From SAR202 cluster bacterium Io17-Chloro-G6 (lineage in GTDB: Bacteria; Chloroflexota; Dehalococcoidia; UBA3495), in NCBI GenBank assembly GCA_002816585.1, contig MUCT01000043.1, positions 1 through 33,458 of the forward strand: a stretch of 33,458 nucleotides of DNA. The letters run 5' to 3'. Below, in pieces: positions 1 to 7,484 of the stretch. Under the pieces are notes generated by a model. That model searched no databases. It was given only the letters and a program-made list of their open reading frames with translations, and was not told the origin of the DNA. Made by a program: the position numbers and the translations under genes. Every line of letters starts with the position of its first letter. The stretch's first letter is position 1.

Positions 1-90
<90 letters not shown>

Positions 91-330
91 AAGGAGCAAC
101 AGATCAGGCCTGTTAATTCCCGGTTCGCCGGGATGCGGAGGCCCGGTCCACTCCTAGGTCGTTCGGTGAGTGTTCCGTTATCCCGAAAGCCGACAGGTAG
201 AGCGCAAATGTGCTCCCCGGCTCACGGAGGCGGTTCCCTGAGAAAGCTCATCGACCCCGGACTAGATCCGGGGCCTATAACTAAGCAAACAACATACGAA
301 TAGAATCTTTCTTACTTCCACTACTCAGCA
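91..330 (+). other. 16S trailer with small hairpins
   Basis: This is the transcribed spacer between the 16S 3' end and the terminator. It contains a 5-bp stem closed by UUCG (119-132, CCCGG/CCGGG) and a 7-bp stem CCCCGGA/TCCGGGG with a 5-nt loop (255-273). It has no tRNA and no open frame with a ribosome site. In linked operons this stretch would lead to tRNA or 23S. Here it probably acts only as the processing trailer of the 16S precursor, which is an inference. Confidence 0.5.
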
Positions 331-390
331 GTTAACACGCCATCAAAAAAGCCCCGACGTCTGTCGGGGTTTTTTTGATGGCGTGTTAGT
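331..390 (+). terminator. strong bidirectional intrinsic terminator of the 16S unit
   Basis: Arms 334-358 and 363-387 are complementary over 25 bp with a single G-U pair and a GTCT loop, and pairing can extend a few bases outward. The core GCCCCGAC/GTCGGGG is flanked by A6 on the left and T7 on the right, so either strand shows a GC stem followed by a T run. It ends the 16S transcript. It would also stop any antisense transcription entering from the right. Confidence 0.93.
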
Positions 391-803
391 GTTACGTTGT
401 CGGCCCTTTGTCTCGGGGCGGTTCTGCGCTAAGCGGGAAATCCTGATGGACTTCATTTCCCGAAATCGCCACGGAATTTCCGGGGAGAACAGTCTTTTGT
501 AAAAACGGCCCAGGGATTTGACCGCTGTGACGCCGAGAGTGATGAACTGGAGGCTTCACATGACTTTCACCCGCCGGCAGGGAGTCTTCACAAGAAAGTC
601 ACTTCGGCGACCTACAATTACTCTGCAGGGGAAGGCCAGGATATAGGTGCGCTCTGCCATCTAGGTAGTAAGACCCACCAGTGAGTCATCCTAATGACCG
701 ATGGAGAAATCAGCCTTCTTTCTAATTAAAAGTGGTTGTGCTCCGGATAACATATGTACTGGAACGCATCGGAGTCACTAATACCGAGATACAGGAGGGA
801 GAT
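391..803. other. gene-free stretch upstream of the GerW operon
   Basis: About 410 bases without a credible gene. The only structure I see is an 8-bp inverted repeat, TGACTTTC (561-568) and GAAAGTCA (594-601), with a 25-nt loop. It could be an operator or chance. The frame that joins the GerW gene opens at a GTG at 732 but has no ribosome site there. I could not pick a convincing -35/-10 pair for the downstream operon. Confidence 0.4.
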
Positions 804-1163
804 ATGGAAGAGGTCGAGAGGCTACTAAAGGAATCTGCGGCGGAGATGGAAAGGCTGCTAAGTGCGAAGACTGTGGTCGGGGAACCCATGACGGTGGATG
901 GAAACACCATTGTCCCTCTCCTTAGCATCGGATTCGGATTTGGCGCCGGTGGTGGCAGCGGCAAAGGCAAAAAAGGCGCGGACGATGGAGAAGGGAGTGG
1001 CAGCGGAACCGGTGGCGGTGGTGGAGTCAAGCCCGTTGCTGTCATCATCATCGACAAAGATGGCGTCAGAGTAGAGCCGGTAGCTGGGCCTCCTTCCACC
1101 CTTGAAAAGGTGGGGGCGGCAATCGGTGCGGCGCTGCAAAAACATGGCGAGAAGTCCGAGTAG
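804..1163 (+). CDS. gerW: GerW/YtfJ-family protein
   Basis: A 119-residue protein of the GerW (YtfJ, Spore_YtfJ) family. It begins with an acidic helix rich in Glu (about 1-27). The family core follows: VVGEPMTVDGNTIVPL, then SIGFGFGAGGG, a long Gly/Ser/Lys linker (about 55-80) and the closing strand PVAVIIIDKDGVRVEPV. The ATG at 804 is chosen because AGGAGG lies 5 nt upstream; a GTG at 732 would add 24 residues without a ribosome site. In Bacillus the family is needed for spore germination, but it also occurs in many non-sporulating bacteria with unknown function. The next gene encodes DUF2953, the same partner as in Bacillus (ytfI-ytfJ). The pairing supports a shared envelope-associated job, which is inference. 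Confidence 0.85.
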   Translation: MEEVERLLKESAAEMERLLSAKTVVGEPMTVDGNTIVPLLSIGFGFGAGGGSGKGKKGADDGEGSGSGTGGGGGVKPVAVIIIDKDGVRVEPVAGPPSTLEKVGAAIGAALQKHGEKSE

Positions 1164-1176
1164 AGAATAGCGCACG

Positions 1177-1776
1177 ATGTGGTGGGTCTGGGTCCTAATC
1201 TCACTATCTAGCCTCGCGGGCTTGCTCGTTCTGCTCCTGTCCGTGCCCATCGATCTGAGCTTTTCTCTGGAGAAAGATGAAAGGTTGCAGTCGAGGGCGC
1301 GGATAGGGTGGTTCTTTGGACTAGTCGGGAAAGACCTCGGAGGAGAGAAAACGAGCGAGGAGCCGAAGCAAGAGGAGAAGCCGGGGAAACGAGGACGACG
1401 AAAAAAGAGAGGTCCCCGGCGATTCCTGCCCGTGATTAGGACAAGAGGGCTTCCCGGACACTTTTTGAAGTTCGCCAGACGGATGCTATGGGCCATCAGA
1501 GTTGGGGAACTGAATCTGAGCTTACAGGTTGGGTTGGGTGACTCGGCGGAGACAGGACAGCTCCTTGGGCTGGTTAGTCCAGTCGCGGCCTGTGTCGATG
1601 CTATCCCCAACGTCCGGATGAGTGTGGAGCCAGATTTTTACCAAGAGACTTTTCGGGGCTATTGCAGCGGTTCCGTCCGGATTTACCCGATCCTGATTGT
1701 GCCGCCGATAATCTTATTTGCCCTCTCACCAACGGGCTTTCGTGGGTTGAAGGCAATGCTTGGAGCACGCCGATGA
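1177..1776 (+). CDS. DUF2953 (YtfI-like) membrane-anchored protein
   Basis: A 199-residue protein with one N-terminal membrane segment (about residues 3-24, WWVWVLISLSSLAGLLVLLL). It is followed by a strand-rich start typical of DUF2953, a highly charged Lys/Arg/Glu linker (about 50-85) and a C-terminal part with LSLQVGLGDSAETGQLLGL and a hydrophobic end. DUF2953 proteins have no known biochemical role and are repeatedly found beside GerW/YtfJ genes. It starts 13 nt after the gerW stop and shares ATGA with the next gene, so the three genes are one translationally coupled unit. Topology suggests a membrane anchor with the body in the cytoplasm or outside; the sequence does not decide which. 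Confidence 0.75.
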   Translation: MWWVWVLISLSSLAGLLVLLLSVPIDLSFSLEKDERLQSRARIGWFFGLVGKDLGGEKTSEEPKQEEKPGKRGRRKKRGPRRFLPVIRTRGLPGHFLKFARRMLWAIRVGELNLSLQVGLGDSAETGQLLGLVSPVAACVDAIPNVRMSVEPDFYQETFRGYCSGSVRIYPILIVPPIILFALSPTGFRGLKAMLGARR

Positions 1777-2018
1777 AAGAAGAAGCCCGTACCGGCCAAC
1801 CCGTCGTAATCGGAGAACTAACCATCACTGCCATCGAGAGGGTGCGGGTCTATTGTGGTGCAAGCGGTGTGGGAATTTGGGTTTACGCTCACAAAGAACC
1901 CGTAAGCGTCGTGATCGACTCTCCAAATGGACAGAGGAAAATAGAGTTGACCATACAAGAGCCCGAAGGCCGTCAGGTCATCCACCCAGAAGATGATCCA
2001 CTGGGGTCGAGCGCTTGA
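1773..2018 (+). CDS. small protein coupled to DUF2953, possibly GerW-like
   Basis: An 81-residue protein beginning at the ATGA that overlaps the DUF2953 stop, so translation is probably coupled. I do not recognise a named family. The order of elements resembles a shortened GerW core: TGQPVVIGELTITAIERVRV against GEPMTVDGNTIVPLLSIGFG, then GASGVGIWV, then PVSVVIDSPNGQRKIEL against PVAVIIIDKDGVRVEPV. This is a visual comparison only. The tail is acidic and polar. No signal peptide or membrane segment is present. A frame starting further upstream exists but would overlap DUF2953 extensively and is not needed. Confidence 0.6.
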   Translation: MKEEARTGQPVVIGELTITAIERVRVYCGASGVGIWVYAHKEPVSVVIDSPNGQRKIELTIQEPEGRQVIHPEDDPLGSSA

Positions 2019-2085
2019 GTTCCGGTGTCACTTTCTCGCCGAATAGACGGATGGTCTCCAACGTTACCTCACGGTCCAATATTAT
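1978..2085 (-). pseudogene. possible C-terminal scrap of an LLM oxidoreductase
   Basis: On the minus strand, just after hicB, a short frame ending in TGA at 1978 reads DREVTLETIRLFGEKVTPEL and then a polar tail. The pattern of a Thr/Glu-rich helix, LFGE and VxPEL resembles the last helix of luciferase-like flavin oxidoreductases, two intact copies of which lie in this window. No start, cofactor region or barrel strands precede it, so if real it is only a remnant. The similarity is short and could be chance. Confidence 0.3.
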
Positions 2086-2113
2086 CGAAATCCGGCAGGC
2101 GGCGGGAGCGTGG

Positions 2114-2380
2114 TCAAGCTGAGGGGGTAGCCCTTACTTTGACTGGGACTTCAACTTCCACCTCGCCCACCACTACGTATTCGGCGTGAGAATGGTCGAG
2201 GCTTTCCAAGTCGATATCGCTGGGTATTTCTAGGGCAAGCTCCAGCGCCTCATTGGCGTTCTTGAGTGATTCCTCTACGGTTTCTCCCTCGGTGGTACAA
2301 CCGGGAAACAGCGGCATAAACGCTACATAACCACCGCATTGTCCCGGGAATAGGACCACCGAAACCTTCCTTTTATCCAT
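2114..2380 (-). CDS. hicB: HicB-family antitoxin-like protein
   Basis: An 88-residue protein with the HicB partial RNase-H fold signature: a short first strand (VSVVLFPG), GGYVAFMPLFPGCTTEGETVEE and the helix SLKNANEALELALE. The C-terminal half is acidic and Val-rich and lacks an obvious DNA-binding helix-turn-helix or ribbon-helix-helix, so it may be the short antitoxin form. The ATG at 2380 overlaps the stop of the upstream hicA frame (TGATG), the usual hicA-hicB coupling; a GTG one codon earlier is an alternative. HicB normally neutralises the HicA ribonuclease, but hicA here is broken, so this is probably an orphan antitoxin on the way to decay or kept for cross-neutralisation. Confidence 0.8.
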   Translation of the reverse strand: MDKRKVSVVLFPGQCGGYVAFMPLFPGCTTEGETVEESLKNANEALELALEIPSDIDLESLDHSHAEYVVVGEVEVEVPVKVRATPSA

Positions 2381-2610
2381 CACAGAGTCTCCTCGACCGC
2401 GTGTAGAAACTCCCCGATACCCAAGCCAGCTTGACGCAGCATAGAACTCAGTGTTTTGGGGTCAAGCTCCCGGCGGGAAACCGGAATCGTAACAGGATTC
2501 CGGCCATCAGGCATTTCCAGTTAAACATGGCTACCCCGTTGCCGGACAACCCGCCAGCCAAGGCTTTCAAGTACCCTGATCGACTCTGTCGGCCTAAACC
2601 GCCTTGGTAT
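2380..2610 (-). pseudogene. hicA: hicA toxin gene, inactivated by a nonsense codon
   Basis: Read on the minus strand, a 76-codon frame spells an almost complete HicA mRNA interferase: RVLESLGWRVVRQRGSHV, then PDGRNPVTIPVSRRELDPKT and LRQAGLGIGEFL. The catalytic-type His in RQRGSH is retained. Codon 30 (2521-2523 on the plus strand) is TAA, where the family usually has a Lys or other residue. One A-to-T change from AAA would explain it. The expected start position is ATA (2608-2610) rather than ATG, with an AAGGAG just before it. No other start fits. The frame otherwise continues unbroken to the TGA that overlaps hicB. Two independent lesions in an otherwise intact toxin look like selection for loss of toxicity. 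Confidence 0.8.
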
Positions 2611-2629
2611 GCTCCTTACACTCTACGTT

Positions 2630-3454
2630 CTACCTTTCAGCCTTCGACTTTAGCTCCAGGTCCCAGGCCATGTCACTGAACCGGTCCAGCACCCTGGCTA
2701 CTACTCCTGGCGCCTCGACGTTGGGAGAATGCCCATACCCGTGAATAATCTGGAGATGCCGGACCGCTTCGGGCAACGCCTGGTATTCAGCCAGGATGTT
2801 GTCTATACCCACCGTCGTGTCCCGGTCAGTACCGAAGACCAATGTAGGGACGTTAATTTCGCCCAACCGGTCCCTCAGCCTCAGACCGGACATGGACCGC
2901 CTACCGCCGATGAATCGCTCCACCGGGTTGCGGGCGATGTCGGCCGTTACCGCTTGCTTGAAGTCCTCAGTCACATGGGGAGCATTAAACCCCACGTCGC
3001 CCGAGAACGGCTCCGAGCCACGCAATCCTTCGCGCAACTCCTCTTCCCAACCGTCTTGTAAGAACCGCCCGTTGAGCGGGGCCGAGTTCATCAACACCAG
3101 CGCCTTTATCCGGTCTTGGTGCTTCAAGGCAAACTGGGCAGCCGTGGCCCCGCCCATGGAATGACCAACCAAAGTGAATCCGTCCAGGTTCAGCGCGTCC
3201 ACCACGTTGAACAGATCGTTGGCGAAAGTCTCCACGGTATAGTCTTCTTCATTGGGTGTGCGGCCGGATTCCCCGGCGCCTCGGTTATTTAAGACGATTA
3301 CCCGGTACCGGTCAGGAGACAAGCTCTCCAGGGTGTAGCGCCAGATCGCGGCCGATGAAGCATAGCCATGCACCAAAACCAGCACGTCTAATCCTTGACC
3401 ATATTCGAAATACTGCAGCCGTACTTGTCCGGCCTGGACGAATTTGGACTCCAT
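2630..3454 (-). CDS. alpha/beta-hydrolase
   Basis: A classic alpha/beta-hydrolase of about 274 residues. Numbering from the second Met plus two, the oxyanion HG lies at 31-32, the nucleophile elbow GHSMGG has Ser101, the acid is Asp212 or Asp214 in FGTDRDTTV, and the catalytic His244 is in GYGHSPNVEAP. A helical cap covers about 130-200. The ATG at 3454 is preferred over the one at 3460: GGGAG touches the first ATG but sits 6 nt before the second. It is a cytoplasmic esterase/lactonase/C-C hydrolase type enzyme, and the substrate cannot be read from sequence. It diverges from the SDR cluster across a 210-bp intergenic gap that probably carries both promoters. Confidence 0.85.
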   Translation of the reverse strand: MESKFVQAGQVRLQYFEYGQGLDVLVLVHGYASSAAIWRYTLESLSPDRYRVIVLNNRGAGESGRTPNEEDYTVETFANDLFNVVDALNLDGFTLVGHSMGGATAAQFALKHQDRIKALVLMNSAPLNGRFLQDGWEEELREGLRGSEPFSGDVGFNAPHVTEDFKQAVTADIARNPVERFIGGRRSMSGLRLRDRLGEINVPTLVFGTDRDTTVGIDNILAEYQALPEAVRHLQIIHGYGHSPNVEAPGVVARVLDRFSDMAWDLELKSKAER

Positions 3455-3664
3455 AGCCATCTCCCAAAAGCCATTACGAGTTAATCAATGGTAACTGTCA
3501 TCCTAGCTCCAACGACCGGAAAGCGGAAGTAACCAGCCGATATTGGACTCACCAGTATACCCAAAATGCCTGCTGCGCCTGGCACAAACTTGGGTTATCC
3601 TTACCAGGCGGCAACATGGGCTGCAATATGGGATCAATGCACCCATTCCGGAATTGGAGGAATC

Positions 3665-4414
3665 ATGAGACTGGCAGGAAAAGTCGCCCTAATCACCGGC
3701 GGCGCCCACGGCATGGGAACGGAAGAGGCGTGCCTGTTCGCACGCGAAGGCGCCAAGGTAGCCATTTCCGACATCCGTGAAGAGGACGCCCGCAAGGTGG
3801 AAGCGCAGATCGCAGAGATGGGCGGCGAATCGATGGTGGTCTTGTTGGACGTGAGCAAAGAGGACCAGTGGGAGCGCTCTGTAGCCGCCGTTGTGGCACA
3901 GTTCGGGAAGCTGGACATCTTGGTCAATAACGCTGGAATCAGCGGCAGCGGTGAGACCGACCACCGGAGCACCGATGCCTGGGACCGGCTGATGGACATC
4001 AATGCAAAGGGTGTTTTCCTGGGCATGAAGCACGCCATCCCCGAGATGGAAAAGGCCGGCGGCGGGGCCATCGTAAATATCTCGTCCATCTCCGGATTCG
4101 TGGGCCAAGAAGCAGTGCACCCCGGATATAACGCCTCCAAAGGGGCAGTCCGGTTGGTGACCAAGGCAGCCGCCGTGCAACACGCCAAGAGCGGCATCCG
4201 GGTAAACTCGGTCCACCCAGGGATGATGCCCCCCATGCTGACCTCCTTCAAGCGGGGCGACGCCAGCCGGGAGGCCTTGGTGGAGGCGGTTCCCATGGGC
4301 CGGGAAGGCCAGCCCATCGAGGTGGCCAATGCCGTGTTGTTCCTGGCCTCAGACGAAGCCTCTTACATAACCGGTACCGAGCTCGTGGTGGACGATGGTT
4401 TCACGGCCAAATAA
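3665..4414 (+). CDS. SDR-family oxidoreductase, tandem copy 1
   Basis: A 249-residue classical short-chain dehydrogenase. It has the cofactor loop TGGAHGMG (11-18), an acidic residue after beta-2 (Asp36, favouring NAD over NADP), NNAG (88-91), Asn113, and the catalytic Ser141, Tyr155 and Lys159 (YNASK). The start at ATG 3665 follows GGAGG; an upstream ATG at 3566 would add 33 residues that do not fit the family. The C-terminus ends VVDDGFTAK, with Asp where the common motif is VDGG. It is the first of three tandem paralogues, only 21 nt before the next, and about 84% identical to it by hand alignment. The likely reaction is oxidation of a secondary alcohol or reduction of a ketone in catabolism; the substrate is unknown. 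Confidence 0.9.
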   Translation: MRLAGKVALITGGAHGMGTEEACLFAREGAKVAISDIREEDARKVEAQIAEMGGESMVVLLDVSKEDQWERSVAAVVAQFGKLDILVNNAGISGSGETDHRSTDAWDRLMDINAKGVFLGMKHAIPEMEKAGGGAIVNISSISGFVGQEAVHPGYNASKGAVRLVTKAAAVQHAKSGIRVNSVHPGMMPPMLTSFKRGDASREALVEAVPMGREGQPIEVANAVLFLASDEASYITGTELVVDDGFTAK

Positions 4415-4435
4415 CTCGAATCAAGGAGCGCGAGT

Positions 4436-5188
4436 ATGCGATTAGATGGAAAAGTGGCAATCATCACGGGCGGCGCCCATGGGATGGGAGCTGAAGAGGC
4501 GCGCCTCTTTGCCCGGGAGGGCGCCAAGGTTGTCATCGCGGATGTCCGTGAAGAAGACGCCCGTAAAGTGGAGGCTGAGATCGCGGAAGTAGGCGGCGAG
4601 TCGATGGTCGTCATATTGGACGTGAGCATAGAGGACCAATGGGAGAGCGCCGTGTCAGCGGTGGTGGCCCAATTCGGCAAGTTGGACATCCTGGTCAACA
4701 ATGCCGGTATCGGTGGCAGCGGCGAGACGGACTTCACCAGCACTGAATCCTGGGACCGGCTCATGGACATTAACGCCAAGGGTGTTTTCTTGGGAATGAA
4801 ACACGCAATCCCGGAGATGGAGAAGGCCGGCGGCGGGGCCATCGTGAATATCTCGTCCATCTCCGGCATGGTGGGGCAAACCTACGTTCACCCCGGCTAC
4901 AACGCCTCCAAGGGCGCGGTCCGGCTGGTGACCAAGGCGATGGCGGTACAGCATGCCAAGAGCGGCATCCGGGTCAATTCGGTCCATCCGGGGAGTATGC
5001 CGCCCATGCTGACCTCGGGCCCCAGGGGCGACGGCGGACGCGAGGAAGCCCGAATGGCGGCGATACCCATGGGGCGGGAAGGCCGGCCCATCGAGGTCGC
5101 CAACGCGGTCCTGTTCTTGGCCTCGGACGAAGCTTCTTACATCACCGGCACCGAACTGATGGTGGACGGCGGGTTCACAGCCAGATAA
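4436..5188 (+). CDS. SDR-family oxidoreductase, tandem copy 2
   Basis: A 250-residue SDR nearly superimposable on the preceding gene: TGGAHGMG, NNAG, Ser141, YNASK and a C-terminal VDGGFTAR. About 40 positions and one single-residue gap separate the two proteins. The differences cluster in the substrate loop after VHPGSMPPMLTS (about 185-210) and in residues 97-105. That pattern is expected when duplicates diverge in substrate choice while the cofactor half is held. The ATG at 4436 has AAGGAG 8 nt upstream. The 21-nt spacing from copy 1 indicates co-transcription. Confidence 0.9.
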   Translation: MRLDGKVAIITGGAHGMGAEEARLFAREGAKVVIADVREEDARKVEAEIAEVGGESMVVILDVSIEDQWESAVSAVVAQFGKLDILVNNAGIGGSGETDFTSTESWDRLMDINAKGVFLGMKHAIPEMEKAGGGAIVNISSISGMVGQTYVHPGYNASKGAVRLVTKAMAVQHAKSGIRVNSVHPGSMPPMLTSGPRGDGGREEARMAAIPMGREGRPIEVANAVLFLASDEASYITGTELMVDGGFTAR

Positions 5189-5251
5189 ACAAAACACTTG
5201 GGCGTGACTTCATGCCGTTGACCGGCATTCAGGGCAAATTGGAGTGGCAGT

Positions 5252-6001
5252 ATGCGATTAGACGGAAAGGTAGCTTTGATTTCAGGCGCAGCCCGCGGGA
5301 TGGGCGCGGAGGAGGCCCGGATCTTCGCCCGGGAGGGCGCCAAGGTGGTCATCGGGGATATCTTGGAGGAAGAAGGTAAAGCGGTTGAGGCGCAGATCGC
5401 CGAGGCCGGCGGCCAGGCTTTATTTGTCCATTTGGATGTTACAAACGCGGAGGACTGGGGTAGGGCAGTAGACGAAGCGGTGGCCCGGTTCGGCAAGCTG
5501 GATGTCCTGGTGAACAACGCCGGCATCAGCAGCCGCTCCTTCACCGACGACACTGGGATAGACGGCTGGGACAAAATCATGGAAGTCAACTCCAAGGGCG
5601 TGTTTTTGGGGACCCGGGCCGCCATCCCGAAGATGCTGGAAGCCGGGGGCGGGTCAATCGTCAACATTTCATCGATCATGGGGCTCGTGGGTTCGGCGGG
5701 CGGTCACCCCGCCTACAACGCTTCAAAAGGCGCCGTTAGAATCTTCACCAAGGCCATAGCCGTCCGCCACGGAAAGGACAACATCAGGGCGAACTCGGTC
5801 CATCCGGGGTTCATGCCGCCGATGGCTTCGGGGATTGCCTACGACCAAGGCCAGCGCCGCCAGAGCCTGGAGCAGACTCCTTTGGGCCGGGAAGGACGGG
5901 TCGAGGAGGTTGCCAACGCTGTTTTGTTCCTGGCATCCGACGAGGCGTCCTACATCAGTGGAGCGGAACTGGCCGTGGACGGCGGATACACCGCCAAGTA
6001 G
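5252..6001 (+). CDS. SDR-family oxidoreductase, tandem copy 3
   Basis: A third 249-residue SDR in the same direction, clearly older than the copy 1/2 duplication. The glycine loop is SGAARGMG instead of TGGAHGMG, but NNAG, Ser141, Tyr155, Lys159 and VDGGYTAK are kept. The substrate loop (about 185-210, MPPMASGIAYDQGQRR) differs strongly. Asp36 again points to NAD. It begins at ATG 5252 behind GGAG. A 63-bp gap separates it from copy 2. It may belong to the same transcript, and no terminator is seen between them. Confidence 0.9.
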   Translation: MRLDGKVALISGAARGMGAEEARIFAREGAKVVIGDILEEEGKAVEAQIAEAGGQALFVHLDVTNAEDWGRAVDEAVARFGKLDVLVNNAGISSRSFTDDTGIDGWDKIMEVNSKGVFLGTRAAIPKMLEAGGGSIVNISSIMGLVGSAGGHPAYNASKGAVRIFTKAIAVRHGKDNIRANSVHPGFMPPMASGIAYDQGQRRQSLEQTPLGREGRVEEVANAVLFLASDEASYISGAELAVDGGYTAK

Positions 6002-6066
6002 TCCATAACGAAACGCGTCGATGCTCAGCCCAATGGCCCAGATCTCGGACAGTCAAACAATCACCG

Positions 6067-6410
6067 GTGACCAACATGGGATTCAGAGTCCTGTACCATC
6101 TCAATGCCCGCAATCTGAAGGGGGGGTCGCCCAGGAGCAACTCGGCGCTTGTGGTAACCGGACCCGATCAGGCCGCCATCGACGCCCAGCTGGCGACCGT
6201 CAGAAAGCAGATCGCCTTCTACTGGTCAACACGGAGTTATTCCAAGATTCTGGACTCCTTCGCCATGGCCGGCGGCTATATCGAGATACCGGGTCTCATG
6301 AAATAGCGCTTCGACGGCCTGATTGACGAGGTAGTTTTCAACGCCGGAGGGCCTGGCAGTTCGGACCAAGCGGAGTTGCGAAATATTGTCAAGAGGTTGC
6401 AGGGTAGCCG
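6067..6410 (+). pseudogene. decayed LLM-class F420/flavin oxidoreductase, C-terminal part
   Basis: The frame reads SALVVTGPDQAAIDAQLATV, then RKQIAFYWSTRSYSKIL, then an in-frame TAG (6304-6306), then RFDGLIDEVVF and IVKRLQG. VTGxD, QIAFYxST and the final IVxRL helix are hallmarks of the C-terminal third of LLM-class F420-dependent oxidoreductases. The N-terminal two thirds are missing. The piece around GYIEIPGLMK looks shortened, so nonsense and deletion have both occurred. The remnant runs straight into the palindromic repeat at 6411, which may have landed in its tail. The truncated frame before the TAG could still be translated but would have no barrel core. Confidence 0.65.
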
Positions 6411-6483
6411 AAATCCCCCTGGCCCCCTTTACGAAAGGGGGAAATCAAAGCCCCCCTTTGATAAAGGGGGGTTGGGGGGATTT
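6411..6483. repeat. palindromic repeat element, short copy
   Basis: A 73-bp element with inverted ends AAATCCCCC and GGGGGATTT. It holds two small hairpins: CCCCCTTT/AAAGGGGG with an ACG loop (6423-6441) and CCCCCCTTT/AAAGGGGGG with a GAT loop (6451-6471). The left and right halves are inverted relatives of each other. A longer copy with the same ends lies at 7891-8014. It looks like a REP/MITE-type non-coding mobile element, and no transposase for it is in the window. Confidence 0.8.
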
Positions 6484-6501
6484 TCGTCTCCACGCTGCGC
6501 C

Positions 6502-7344
6502 TCACCCCCGCTCCACCCACTTCCCCGCTTCCACCGCCGTCAGAAAGTCCAGCACCGTCCGGTTGTATAGGTCGGGCTCTTCCAGGTTGATGGTGTGGCC
6601 GCTCTGAGGGAAGACGGCCAGACCGCAGGCGGGGATGTTGCGCTTCATGAAGATGGCCGCATCCACGCAGGGCTCGTCTTCGTCTCCGATCAGCACCAGG
6701 GTTGGAGCCTTGATCTGTTGGAGTTCTTTTTCCAGTTGGTAGATGGTGGGCCGTTTCATCTGAACGCCCCTGAAGGTGAGTGCCGAGCCCTGGGCGGAGT
6801 GGGACGCTAGCCCCGCGTGAAACTTGGCCCAACCCACCGGGTCTTTGCGCAGGAATTGTACCCGCTCAGGCCCCCTGGCGTAGGCGTCGGCGAACTTCTC
6901 CATCCCCTCGGCAATCATGGAGTCGCTGAGCGCCTGCCACGATGCCAACAGCCGCTCGCGGTCGCCGGGGTCCGATCCGGCTCCCGCCGAGGCCACTATC
7001 AGAGCCCGGCACATCTCTGGGTGAGAGATGGCGAAACTGATGGTCACAGTGCCGCCCATGGAAAGCCCTCCGATGTAGGCCTGATCGATGCCCAGATGCC
7101 GCAGCAACCGGTACAGGTCCTCGACCTGATGATCCTGGGAGTAGCCCTCAGGGTCGTCTGGCACGCCGCTGGGTGGATAACCCCGGTGGCAATAGGTGAT
7201 GACCTGATAGCGCCTGGCAAAGAAATTCACCTGGGGCTCCCAACTGGTGATGTCTCCGGCGAACTCATGGCTCCACAACAGGGGATTGCCCTCGCCGGCC
7301 ACCTGGTAGTGGATATCTACTCCATCGGATGAGAAAGTGGGCAT
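6502..7344 (-). CDS. alpha/beta-hydrolase
   Basis: A second alpha/beta-hydrolase, about 280 residues, not closely related to the one at 2630. The nucleophile is in GGLSMGG (Ser97 counted from the GTG at 7350), the acid is Asp225 in GDEDEP and the His is His252 in QSGHTINLEEPD. The strand after beta-3 reads WSHEFAG, with His28 in place of the usual HG pair. The ATG at 7344 is preferred because GGAG lies 8 nt before it; the GTG two codons upstream has the site too close. The gene lies alone on the minus strand between the two palindromic repeats, diverging from the VOC gene. It is likely a cytoplasmic hydrolase of a small ester or beta-diketone; the substrate is unknown. Confidence 0.85.
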   Translation of the reverse strand: MPTFSSDGVDIHYQVAGEGNPLLWSHEFAGDITSWEPQVNFFARRYQVITYCHRGYPPSGVPDDPEGYSQDHQVEDLYRLLRHLGIDQAYIGGLSMGGTVTISFAISHPEMCRALIVASAGAGSDPGDRERLLASWQALSDSMIAEGMEKFADAYARGPERVQFLRKDPVGWAKFHAGLASHSAQGSALTFRGVQMKRPTIYQLEKELQQIKAPTLVLIGDEDEPCVDAAIFMKRNIPACGLAVFPQSGHTINLEEPDLYNRTVLDFLTAVEAGKWVERG

Positions 7345-7484
7345 CGTCACAACTCCGTGTCGTTCTTACAACGGATGATAGGTTGGCCTGGAGGGGGCGT
7401 CAATTTGGGGGTTGCCTCGCCCCGTCAAACAGGCTAGGCTTCGGCCAAGCCCAATCGAATCGATCACACCGGCAGGAGAATGTC

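Noticed and set aside
858..1610. Antisense 250-codon frame opposite gerW and DUF2953
   Set aside because: Shadow of two real genes: no ribosome site, no family pattern, low-complexity translation.
2431..2679. Plus-strand 82-codon frame opposite hicA
   Set aside because: Translation is Pro-rich and featureless, while the minus strand shows clear HicA motifs.
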